Assembly: GCA_947173755.1 (NCBI GenBank)
Contig: CAMWGM010000020.1
Coordinates: forward strand, 1-13,660
Direction: 5' to 3'
DNA: 13,660 nt
From: an uncultured Muribaculaceae bacterium
GTDB lineage: Bacteria > Bacteroidota > Bacteroidia > Bacteroidales > Muribaculaceae
The notes below the pieces were generated by a model. That model worked only from the letters and a program-made list of their open reading frames with translations. It had not been told where the DNA came from and ran no database searches. The position numbers and the translations under genes are program-made. Positions 1 to 7,308 of the stretch are shown here, one piece after another. The stretch's first letter is position 1. Each line of letters begins with the position of its first letter.

Positions 1-277
1 TCATTGGGGCAAACGCGCACCTATGGCAATAACTTAAAATTTGTTAAACTCTTAAATCTTACCAAATATATTACTGCTCAACACGTTTTCTTTAATCGGG
101 AAACGCTGACATAAAAAACAACCGAGAAAACACAACCCGAATTATTAATCTATAAAACACATATCTACACTCATCGTCAAACACACACATCCTATTCATC
201 CCAAACACTTTCAAAACTTTCGAAAAGATAATATTCACTAACCAATTGCAAGAACATAACCATTTTTTAACCAAAGC
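1..277 (+). other. Upstream leader region of the susC-like operon, no gene seen
   Basis: No convincing gene on either strand. The last 150 bases or so before the susC start are rich in A and C and very poor in G (9 G in 121-277), which fits an unstructured transcribed leader of the kind Bacteroidota use in place of a Shine-Dalgarno site. No exact TAnnTTTG box is present; the nearest is AAAATTTG at 36-43, without a partner box at the right distance. A small inverted repeat, CGTTTTC (84-90) and GGAAACG (99-105), could form a 7-pair stem with one G-U pair and an 8-base loop, and might be an operator or leader hairpin. The promoter may lie upstream of the window or need an alternative factor. Confidence 0.4.
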
Positions 278-3200
278 ATGAAAGACCAGAACACAAACCG
301 TGGGCAATTGACACGAAGGTTCTCCTTCATCTCTCATTGCAAAGCCACGATTGCAATCCTGATGCTCTGCCTCGGCCTCTCAGTCTCGGCGCAGAACATC
401 ACCGTCTCGGGTACGGTTGAGGATCCGTCAGGCGAGCCCCTCATGGGCGCCACTGTCCTCGTCGCAGGTACCACCAACGGTGTCGCTACCGACCTCGACG
501 GTAACTTCACCCTCAAAAATGTCTCCCCCAAGGGCAAACTCGAGGTGTCCTACGTGGGCTACACCTCTCAGACAGTCGCCATCGACGGTCGCACCTCCAT
601 CAAGATCGTCCTCAAGGAGGATGCTGAGTTGCTCGACGAAGTCGTCGTTGTCGGTTACGGTACGATGAAGAAATCCGACCTCACCGGTTCTATTTCTTCT
701 GTTGGAACCGAAGCTCTTAATGCCAAGGGTGCTCCTTCGGTCCTCGAAAACCTTCAGGGTACAACCCCCGGTGTGAATATCACCAAATCAACCGGTCGTA
801 CCAATGGGGGTATCAATATTGAAATCCGCGGTAAGTCGTCCATCGAATCTCAAACGACTCCTCTCTACGTTGTAGACGGTGTCATGTGTAGCGATATCGA
901 CTTCCTCAACCCGCAGGATATCGAGCGTATCGACGTCCTCAAAGATGCATCGTCTACCGCCATCTACGGTTCACGTGCTACTGCGGGTGTTGTAATGATC
1001 ACCACAAAGGGCGGCCTCAATGTTAGCAAGAACGTAGATGCGACCATTACTTATGATGGCTATTACGGCTATAATAAAGTGGCCCGCATGCCGGAATTTG
1101 CTGATGCTAAGTTTGCGTATAACTATCGTTTCCTCCGTTTTACAGAATCTGTCGGTGAAGGATCTCAGGTTCCTTACACAATGAAGTCTGCCGCTACTCT
1201 TGGTCAGTGCCTCATTCAGAAAGATTCCAAGGATCCCACATCTCCTTATGTGCTTAAAGAGATGCTTGCCAACGGTGAATCTTATGATTGGCCCGGCATG
1301 GTTACCAAGAACGGGCAGCAGCAGAATCACTATATCGCTATCAACGGAGCCTCTGAAAGAGTAAGTTATCACTTCGGCGCCGGTATTAATTCTGAGGATG
1401 GTATTTATGAGGGTGATAAGTCTCGTCTTTACACTTTCAAAGGATCACTCGATGCAAGAATTAATAGCGTGATCTCCGGCGGCTTTACCTTTAATGCTGC
1501 ATATCTTGAGAATGAATATGCTGATGATAATGCAATCTCACAGGCTTATCGTACATGTACCTTCTTCCGTCCTTATGATTCTGAGGGTAATATCAACCAC
1601 TATCCCGGTATGAATACCGCCTTTGGAACTAATGAATACCAATTCTCTTCTTTCAAGAGCCCTCTCGATCTGATGCAGGATTCTTCACATAAGAAGAAAA
1701 CTTATCGTGCTCTCGGTAACATCTATATCCAGCTCGATTTTATGAAAGGTTTCAACTTTAAGTCGACCTTCTCACCTACATTTAATAATTACCGAGACGC
1801 GACATTTAGCGGCTACATCAATCCTACTACCGGTAAAACCTACAATGATGCTGAGCCGGAGACTGCTTCAGCATGGGCTAAGAACTATACTGGCGTAGGT
1901 TACACCTGGGATAACATCTTGAATTTTAATCGTACCTTTAATAAGATCCATTCTCTTAACTTGATGGGACTCTTCTCATTCGAAAAGTCTAACAGCGAAA
2001 GTTATGAAATGAAGTCTGTAGGAGTTATGGAGGGATCTGACTGGTGGAATCTGCAATCCGGTAGTATCGAAGAGGGTTCCGGCAAATCTTCCTATTCTGA
2101 AGGTTCAATGATTTCATATGCTCTTCGCGCTAATTATGGATTTAAGGACCGTTATCTCTTGACAGCCACAATGCGTTGGGACGGATGCTCAAAATTCGCA
2201 AAGGGTCATCGTTGGGGTTCATTCCCTTCTGTAGCGTTTGCATGGCGTGCCAGTGAAGAAGCGTTCCTCCGCGACATCGACTGGATCAATAACCTCAAAC
2301 TCCGTCTCTCTTACGGTAAAACAGGTAATAATAAAGGCGTAGGCAACTATGCTACTTTGGTCGGTATCGGTGGTCCCGTCTTCTATCCTTTCGGAAATAC
2401 TCTTTCATCCGGTTTCTATCCCGGTTCTATCGTAGACTTGGGCCTTTCTTGGGAAAGTTCTACCGAATATAATGCAGGTATTGACTTTGGCTTCCTCAAT
2501 AGCCGTATTTCGGGATCAATTGACTTCTACAACAAGGATTCAAAGGATCTTCTTTATAACGTCGAACTTCCTATCGAGTCCGGAGGTGGTTCTATGAAGA
2601 CAAATATCGGTAAAGTAAGAAACCGCGGTGTTGAAATTGCCTTGACTACTGTGAATATTACAAACCGCAATTTCGAGTGGTCTACTACCTTTACCTTCGC
2701 TCACAATAATAACAAGGTACGCGAGATCAACGGATACTCCACTGAGATTAATACAGGTAATGTAACCTCAGTTCTTATGGTTGGACAGCCTTATGGTATG
2801 CGTTACGGCTATGCATGGGACGGTATCGTAACAGATCAGATGATGACTGTTCCCGATCATCCCATCGCTGTAGCGAAGGGTTTCACTCCCGGTTCTCAGG
2901 TTCGCGCTTGCGACTACTATTATGAAGCATATGGTGTCCCCGAAGGTGGTGTTATCATCCGTGATGTTAACGGTGATGGCGTTTATGACGAAAATGACAA
3001 GGTTGTCTATAATGGCGATCCCAAATGGACCGGTTCTTTGACATCAAATATGAACTATAATCTGCCTAAGAACGGTGGTTCTATCGATTTCTCGTTCTCG
3101 CTTTATGCAAAGCAGGGTAACAAAGTCTATGCTCCGTTCATGAATTCGGACTATTACGATTATCATGACCGTGGACGTGGTAAGATGATGTTCGACTACT

Positions 3201-3601
3201 ATATCCCTGCAGGTGCTCTCATTGATGCAGGTGGCGTCAATGCCGACGGTACAGTTGTCGGTGCTGTATATCAGCAGGAGACCCACTACGGCTCATATCC
3301 TTTCCCGACTGCTTCCGGAGAATTCCCCGGTGCAAGCAAGAATCAGTCGCAGTGGAACCAGGCTAAGGCGTTTGTTGATGGTTCATTCGTAAAAGTTAAG
3401 AATATTACACTCGGATATACATTCCATAAGAATATCCTCAAGCATATCGGTTGCAAGAACTTCCGCATTTACTGCACAATTGCCAACCCCTTCGTCTGGA
3501 CCAAGTATAAAGGTTTCGATCCTGAATGGGCAGAGGCATCCACCAAGACAGACGGTCCTTCCGTTGTATCTTATCAGGTTGGTGCAAGCATCAAGTTCTA
3601 A
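278..3601 (+). CDS. SusC/RagA-family TonB-dependent outer-membrane transporter
   Basis: A 1107-residue outer-membrane beta-barrel that, with its SusD partner, binds a nutrient (glycan or peptide) and imports it into the periplasm using TonB energy. Residues 1-39 are a signal peptide (hydrophobic core about 23-36, cleavage near SVSAQ). Residues about 41-115 form the carboxypeptidase-regulatory-like beta-sandwich typical of SusC (SGTVEDPSGEPLMGATV). The DEVVVVGYGTMKKSDLTG segment at 120-137 and the plug follow, with the family signature IDVLKDASSTAIYGSRATAG at 218-237 and ITTKGG at 241-246. The rest is the barrel, ending in the expected terminal Phe (GASIKF). There is no STN signalling domain, so direct sigma/anti-sigma signalling is unlikely. 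The susD-like gene begins 26 bases after the stop. Codon use changes along the gene: C-ending codons dominate the first 130 codons or so and T-ending codons the barrel. The substrate is not predictable. Confidence 0.96.
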   Translation: MKDQNTNRGQLTRRFSFISHCKATIAILMLCLGLSVSAQNITVSGTVEDPSGEPLMGATVLVAGTTNGVATDLDGNFTLKNVSPKGKLEVSYVGYTSQTVAIDGRTSIKIVLKEDAELLDEVVVVGYGTMKKSDLTGSISSVGTEALNAKGAPSVLENLQGTTPGVNITKSTGRTNGGINIEIRGKSSIESQTTPLYVVDGVMCSDIDFLNPQDIERIDVLKDASSTAIYGSRATAGVVMITTKGGLNVSKNVDATITYDGYYGYNKVARMPEFADAKFAYNYRFLRFTESVGEGSQVPYTMKSAATLGQCLIQKDSKDPTSPYVLKEMLANGESYDWPGMVTKNGQQQNHYIAINGASERVSYHFGAGINSEDGIYEGDKSRLYTFKGSLDARINSVISGGFTFNAAYLENEYADDNAISQAYRTCTFFRPYDSEGNINHYPGMNTAFGTNEYQFSSFKSPLDLMQDSSHKKKTYRALGNIYIQLDFMKGFNFKSTFSPTFNNYRDATFSGYINPTTGKTYNDAEPETASAWAKNYTGVGYTWDNILNFNRTFNKIHSLNLMGLFSFEKSNSESYEMKSVGVMEGSDWWNLQSGSIEEGSGKSSYSEGSMISYALRANYGFKDRYLLTATMRWDGCSKFAKGHRWGSFPSVAFAWRASEEAFLRDIDWINNLKLRLSYGKTGNNKGVGNYATLVGIGGPVFYPFGNTLSSGFYPGSIVDLGLSWESSTEYNAGIDFGFLNSRISGSIDFYNKDSKDLLYNVELPIESGGGSMKTNIGKVRNRGVEIALTTVNITNRNFEWSTTFTFAHNNNKVREINGYSTEINTGNVTSVLMVGQPYGMRYGYAWDGIVTDQMMTVPDHPIAVAKGFTPGSQVRACDYYYEAYGVPEGGVIIRDVNGDGVYDENDKVVYNGDPKWTGSLTSNMNYNLPKNGGSIDFSFSLYAKQGNKVYAPFMNSDYYDYHDRGRGKMMFDYYIPAGALIDAGGVNADGTVVGAVYQQETHYGSYPFPTASGEFPGASKNQSQWNQAKAFVDGSFVKVKNITLGYTFHKNILKHIGCKNFRIYCTIANPFVWTKYKGFDPEWAEASTKTDGPSVVSYQVGASIKF

Positions 3602-3627
3602 TCTTCACTTTCTAACTCGAAAACACA

Positions 3628-5499
3628 ATGAAATTTCTTAAACATATCGCTTTTGCGGCCGTTGCTTCGTTGGCGCTTTCCGGTTGTTCGGATGCTCTCG
3701 AAGCCGATAACAAGAGCAATGGTGGCCAGAATGCGGAAGACTATTTCTCTTCCAATCCTGAGCTCATTATTCCTACTGCTTACCAGATGCTGACAAAATT
3801 CGCCTTTCAGGTGGATATGCACGATGCACAGTCTGACATGTATATGTGTCCCCGAAGTGGTAGCGACACAGAGTTCGCGCGTTTCGCGATAACATCGGAA
3901 ACAAGCGCTCTCAATGACTACTACAAGAATGCCTACAAATTGATCTGGTATGCCAACGGTTTGATCAACTATGGCGGAGAAGGATCGGAATGTGCTCAGC
4001 ACGGTATTTTCCTCCGCAACTACGGCTACTTCCTGCTTACACAGCAGTTCGGTGCAGTTCCCTACATCACTCATTTCATTCAGGATGCTTCGATTGATTA
4101 CCCCCGTACTCCACTGGAGGAAATCTATCCTGCTATGATTGCCGAGTTGACCGACCTCTACAACACCACTACCTTCACCCAGAACAAGCATGACGGACAG
4201 TTCAATAAGCAGGCCGTAGCAGCACTTCTTGGTGAGGTATGTCTTGCTGCAGGTTGGGATCTCGGCACCAGCCCTACAGATCTCCCTTCCGGAAAGTATA
4301 GCGTTAATGACACAAAATACTTTAGAGAGGCTGCTAAATGGGCGGAGGCTGCCATCAATGGAACCGCTCTGTCTATGACCTACGCCCAGAAATGGGATCC
4401 CCGTAATGAAGGCAATGCTGAGGAAATCTTCTCTGTAAACTATTGTCGTGAGGTAGCTATCGGTGATGTTGAAACCGGCGGTCATTTCATGCACAATAAT
4501 TATACTTGCTATTTCGATAACTGTCTTAAGACAGGTATGAAGCCTATCAAGAGCGGTGGTCTTTATCTGCCCTCTGAAAAAGCTGTAATGCTTTTTCAGA
4601 AAGGCGACTCACGCTTTGAGGATCTCTTTATGACCACTATTTATAATGCTAAGTCTGATGGTACTACCGCCGTTTGGGGAAAAGATGGTGGTTATTATGC
4701 ACCCTATTTCCCTGATGCCAAACTAGATGAGTTGCGTATTGCTGTAAAGGTATTCCCGTATTATACAACTGATGCGGAAATCGATGCTTGGTTTGCAGCT
4801 CATAAGGAGCAGATTAAGGCGCCTGATAAAATTGAAGGCACAGACCTCTATGACTATGGCATTGTAAATCCCCTCGCAATGCGTCTTTCGGATAATGCTG
4901 ATCTTTGGGACTTTAAGAAAGATGGTACAGTTTCACGACGTGCTGCCATGAAGTATATTGATTATTCCAAGACTGCCGGTATCAATTCACTTTCTTGTAA
5001 GAAATGGGATGATCCTGATACCCCTCAGCGTGCTACTGATGGTAATTATCGAGATATAGTTCTGTTCCATGTCTCTAAGTGTTATCTTAATGCAGCTGAG
5101 GCATATCTCCTTTCCGGTGATGAAACTAAGGCTCTTCAGAAGATCAATGATGTTCGCAAACGTGCCGGTCTTAACGCTCTTGCATCATTTGGTTCGTATG
5201 ACCCCGCTTACACTGTCCCTGCGTCGTTTGTTACATCCGCGCTCGATGTGCTTCTTGACGAATATGCTCGCGAGTGTTATGCAGAACAGGATCGTTGGCG
5301 TGAACTTCGTCGTTCCCACCAGTTAATCCGTTACAACCTTGCATTCAACTGGGCTATTACCTCTCTGGATGAAATGAAGGGTGCCGATGGTGTATTCCGC
5401 ACTATCCGTCCGATTCCCCAGAATGTGATTTCAAATAACAATTCTATCACTGATGCCGATCAGAATCCGGGTTACCGTTCTGTTCTCTCAGTAGAATGA
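3628..5499 (+). CDS. SusD/RagB-family outer-membrane nutrient-binding lipoprotein
   Basis: A 623-residue surface lipoprotein that acts as the substrate-binding lid over the SusC channel encoded just upstream. The signal peptide ends in a lipobox LSGC with lipidated Cys at residue 20. The following SDALEAD is acidic, resembling the Bacteroidota export signal that takes lipoproteins to the cell surface. The N-terminal half has TPR-like helices (YYKNAYKLIWYANGLINY, then LRNYGYFLLTQQFGAVPYI), matching SusD-like families. The C-terminal part carries the family motif at about 544-562 (DEYARECYAEQDRWRELRR), equivalent to the usual E-x-x-R-E-x-x-x-E-G-x-R-W-x-D-L-x-R but with Q in place of G. The protein ends in the usual region preceding an NPGY segment. 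It is somewhat longer than classical SusD (about 550). The A-rich sequence before the ATG supports the start. It is the second gene of the operon; the next starts 32 bases after its stop. Confidence 0.95.
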   Translation: MKFLKHIAFAAVASLALSGCSDALEADNKSNGGQNAEDYFSSNPELIIPTAYQMLTKFAFQVDMHDAQSDMYMCPRSGSDTEFARFAITSETSALNDYYKNAYKLIWYANGLINYGGEGSECAQHGIFLRNYGYFLLTQQFGAVPYITHFIQDASIDYPRTPLEEIYPAMIAELTDLYNTTTFTQNKHDGQFNKQAVAALLGEVCLAAGWDLGTSPTDLPSGKYSVNDTKYFREAAKWAEAAINGTALSMTYAQKWDPRNEGNAEEIFSVNYCREVAIGDVETGGHFMHNNYTCYFDNCLKTGMKPIKSGGLYLPSEKAVMLFQKGDSRFEDLFMTTIYNAKSDGTTAVWGKDGGYYAPYFPDAKLDELRIAVKVFPYYTTDAEIDAWFAAHKEQIKAPDKIEGTDLYDYGIVNPLAMRLSDNADLWDFKKDGTVSRRAAMKYIDYSKTAGINSLSCKKWDDPDTPQRATDGNYRDIVLFHVSKCYLNAAEAYLLSGDETKALQKINDVRKRAGLNALASFGSYDPAYTVPASFVTSALDVLLDEYARECYAEQDRWRELRRSHQLIRYNLAFNWAITSLDEMKGADGVFRTIRPIPQNVISNNNSITDADQNPGYRSVLSVE

Positions 5500-5531
5500 T
5501 TATTTTCAAATTATTTCTAAGTCAATCAAAT

Positions 5532-5975
5532 ATGAAAAGAATATTTTTTGCCCTCTTTGCAGTACTGGCATTCGCTATGACTGCATGTCAGGACAAGTAT
5601 GAGGAGGTCGATCCCGGTACTCCCTCCAATCCCGAAAAGACTTGTGCAGGGGTATACACCGGTACCTGGTCGCGTACCTTTGATGGTGCAACTACCACTG
5701 GTGAAGGAACTATCACCATTACTCCTACTGACGAGCGGTATATTTGCGAAATCAAGGTGAATTGTCCTGATCTAGGTCTCGACGAAACCAAGGATTTCTC
5801 AGTTGCCAATATCAATCCCTCATTCACCTTCAATCAGCCTGTAAGTAATAATATCGCTCCCCTCTTTACAGGCAAAGTGCTTTCCGATGGTACGATTGTT
5901 ATGAATTTTAACAAGATTGTCAAGGAAGGTCGTAAGTCTTACAGTTATCAGTACGCTTTTGAAGGTAGGAAATAA
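5532..5975 (+). CDS. Small calycin/lipocalin-like lipoprotein, third gene of the SusCD operon
   Basis: A 147-residue lipoprotein of unknown function. An upstream in-frame ATG at 5496 would overlap the susD stop and put 12 extra residues ahead of the signal peptide. The ATG at 5532 instead gives a textbook lipoprotein signal (MKRIFFALFAVLAFAMTAC, lipid on Cys19), so I chose it. QDKYEEVD after the Cys is acidic, suggesting surface display. The mature part is almost all beta-strand: a GVYTGTW motif at 40-46 opens the domain, a FTGKVLSDGTIVMNF segment lies near 112-126, and the end is YQYAFEGRK. This pattern resembles the calycin-like or lipocalin-like small lipoproteins of Bacteroidales. Position suggests an accessory ligand-binding protein for the upstream transporter, in the slot where surface glycan-binding proteins usually sit, but it is much shorter than those. 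Two Cys in the mature domain (72 and 78) might pair. Confidence 0.8.
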   Translation: MKRIFFALFAVLAFAMTACQDKYEEVDPGTPSNPEKTCAGVYTGTWSRTFDGATTTGEGTITITPTDERYICEIKVNCPDLGLDETKDFSVANINPSFTFNQPVSNNIAPLFTGKVLSDGTIVMNFNKIVKEGRKSYSYQYAFEGRK

Positions 5976-6001
5976 CGTTATTGGTTAAACCTGATATTAT
6001 G

Positions 6002-6038
6002 TCCGGGACTCCAAAATTTGGAGTCCCGGATTTTTTTT
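6002..6038 (+). terminator. Strong intrinsic terminator after the SusCD-lipoprotein operon
   Basis: A perfect inverted repeat, TCCGGGACTCCAAA (6002-6015) and TTTGGAGTCCCGGA (6017-6030), is followed at once by eight T. It starts 26 bases after the lipoprotein stop, so it should end the three-gene transcript. This is among the clearest regulatory signals in the window. Confidence 0.95.
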
Positions 6039-6046
6039 AAAAAATA

Positions 6047-6078
6047 ATTGGATGATATTGAATAAAATTGTAAATTTG
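6047..6078 (+). promoter_or_regulatory. Bacteroidales vegetative promoter for the 310-residue secreted protein
   Basis: ATTG (6047-6050) lies 20 bases before TAAATTTG (6071-6078). This matches the Bacteroides consensus TTTG, 19-21 bases, TAnnTTTG, with an exact -7 box and one mismatch at -33. Transcription should begin a few bases after 6078, leaving a leader of about 65 bases before the ATG at 6150. It lies just after the preceding terminator, making the downstream gene an independent unit. Confidence 0.8.
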
Positions 6079-6149
6079 CAGCGAAAAACATTGGAATAAT
6101 ATTCCACGTAACAACTATTTTAATTCACCTATTTCTAATCCTAATTTAC

Positions 6150-7082
6150 ATGCGTAAATTTTTACTCCTTTCTGCTCTCGTAGCAACCGCTATGAGCGCG
6201 TCGGCTGAAGTAGAAGCCGTTTGGTTTGCAAAACCCGCATCTTTCCCCGAGACCGGTAAGTCGGCTCAGGAGGCTGGTACCGTTATCGCTCAGGGTGCAG
6301 CTGGTGTTCTCCAACTTGCTTATGCTGATGACTGGGGTGCAAGTGGCATCTCTGCAAACGGTTACAACTCCGTTAAAGTAAACGGCGTTGACTGTGGTAA
6401 AACTACTGACGGTGCTGTTGGTAACAGCAATCCCTCAGGTTGGTCTATCACCACTGCAGCTACTTCTGGTGCTGTTTTCCGTCTCGATGCTAAGAAGGAC
6501 GGATATGTTGTACTTCTCAGCAAATATTCTACGAACAAGAACTACTGGGTGTTTGAAGGTCTTGCAGGCGAAGAAGAAATGTGCGTTGCTTATCAGATGG
6601 GCATGCAGGTAAAGAACGACGCTTTCCCCACCGGTCGTCTCGAATTTGCTCTTCCCGCTGACAAAGACGGATATCTCAATGCAGAAGCACCCGACTTTGA
6701 TAAGTATGTGTCTGGCGTTGCCATCAAGTGGCCTGAAAAGATCGTCCTCGGTGACGAGGCTACCGATGTAAAAGCTTCAGGTTTCGGCGCTATCGCATTC
6801 CCCGTTTACGAAGGTTGCTCTTACCTCTATGGTGCACAGGGTTCTAAGATGACAAGCGTTGGTTTCATCTACACCAACGAGCCCCCGGTTGTAACCATTT
6901 ACGGTACTGGTGACGAAGCTCCTGCTGAAATGACATTTACTTTCTTCGGTGGTTCTTCCGAAATCGAAAATGTTATCGTTGAAGATAACGTTAACGCTCC
7001 CATGTACAACATCTATGGTCAGCGCGTTAACGAGGACTACAAGGGTCTCGTTATCAAGAATGGCGTTAAGTTCATCAACTAA
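6150..7082 (+). CDS. Secreted protein of unknown function with a Bacteroidales C-terminal tail motif
   Basis: I do not recognise a named family. The 310-residue product has a clear signal peptide (residues 1-19, cleavage after MSASA). The mature region is rich in Gly, Val and aromatic residues and looks like one or two beta-sandwich modules. The stretch AFPVYEGCSYLYGAQGSK (216-233) followed by GFIYTNEPPVVTIYG resembles ligand-binding beta-domains seen in secreted Bacteroidota proteins, but no catalytic motif is visible. The end, MYNIYGQRV (285-293) then KGLVIKNGVKFIN (298-310), is a tail common on secreted Bacteroidales proteins and reminiscent of type IX secretion sorting domains; whether it sorts here is unknown. 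Codon use suggests high expression (for example, GGT for 10 of the 12 Gly between residues 36 and 97). The gene is monocistronic, with its own promoter and terminator. Confidence 0.85.
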   Translation: MRKFLLLSALVATAMSASAEVEAVWFAKPASFPETGKSAQEAGTVIAQGAAGVLQLAYADDWGASGISANGYNSVKVNGVDCGKTTDGAVGNSNPSGWSITTAATSGAVFRLDAKKDGYVVLLSKYSTNKNYWVFEGLAGEEEMCVAYQMGMQVKNDAFPTGRLEFALPADKDGYLNAEAPDFDKYVSGVAIKWPEKIVLGDEATDVKASGFGAIAFPVYEGCSYLYGAQGSKMTSVGFIYTNEPPVVTIYGTGDEAPAEMTFTFFGGSSEIENVIVEDNVNAPMYNIYGQRVNEDYKGLVIKNGVKFIN

Positions 7083-7105
7083 TCGTCATCTGACTCTCGA
7101 ATCAC

Positions 7106-7124
7106 GATCGGCCTGACGCCGGTC
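7106..7124 (+). other. Small hairpin just upstream of a terminator
   Basis: GATCGGC (7106-7112) and GCCGGTC (7118-7124) can form a 7-pair stem with one G-U pair and a 5-base loop. It sits between the stop of the 310-residue secreted protein and the intrinsic terminator at 7131. It may stabilise the 3' end of the transcript. No T-run follows it. Confidence 0.45.
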
Positions 7125-7130
7125 TGACAT

Positions 7131-7159
7131 AAGGCTCGCCTTTTCAGGCGGGCCTTTTT
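7131..7159 (+). terminator. Intrinsic terminator after the 310-residue secreted protein
   Basis: AAGGCTCGCC (7131-7140) pairs with GGCGGGCCTT (7147-7156), ten pairs with one G-U, around a loop of TTTTCA. The stem runs into a short T-run ending at 7159. It lies about 50 bases after the stop and about 80 bases before the prs promoter boxes. Confidence 0.88.
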
Positions 7160-7238
7160 GATTTGCGGGAATTGCAGCAACAGGATATCCGGAGCTTCAT
7201 TTTTCATCAACCGTGGCTCAAAATATAGGCGTGGAATA

Positions 7239-7271
7239 ATTGTGACTTATCGCAAGTTTTTTGTAATTTTG
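7239..7271 (+). promoter_or_regulatory. Bacteroidales vegetative promoter for prs
   Basis: ATTG (7239-7242) is followed after 21 bases by TAATTTTG (7264-7271), an exact match to the TAnnTTTG -7 consensus. The prs ATG is 37 bases further on, giving a leader of about 30 bases. This promoter probably also serves the peptidase gene four bases behind prs. Confidence 0.78.
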
Positions 7272-7308
7272 CACTCGGAATCCCAACCAACTCTTCAACA
7301 ACTCTCAC

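Noticed and set aside
92..337. 81-codon minus-strand frame before susC
   Set aside because: It overlaps the susC start and the A/C-rich leader. The product is low complexity with many Cys, Phe and Val, with no motif or promoter support.
3598..4494. 298-codon minus-strand frame opposite susD
   Set aside because: It lies fully antisense to a clear SusD gene, and its product resembles no known protein.
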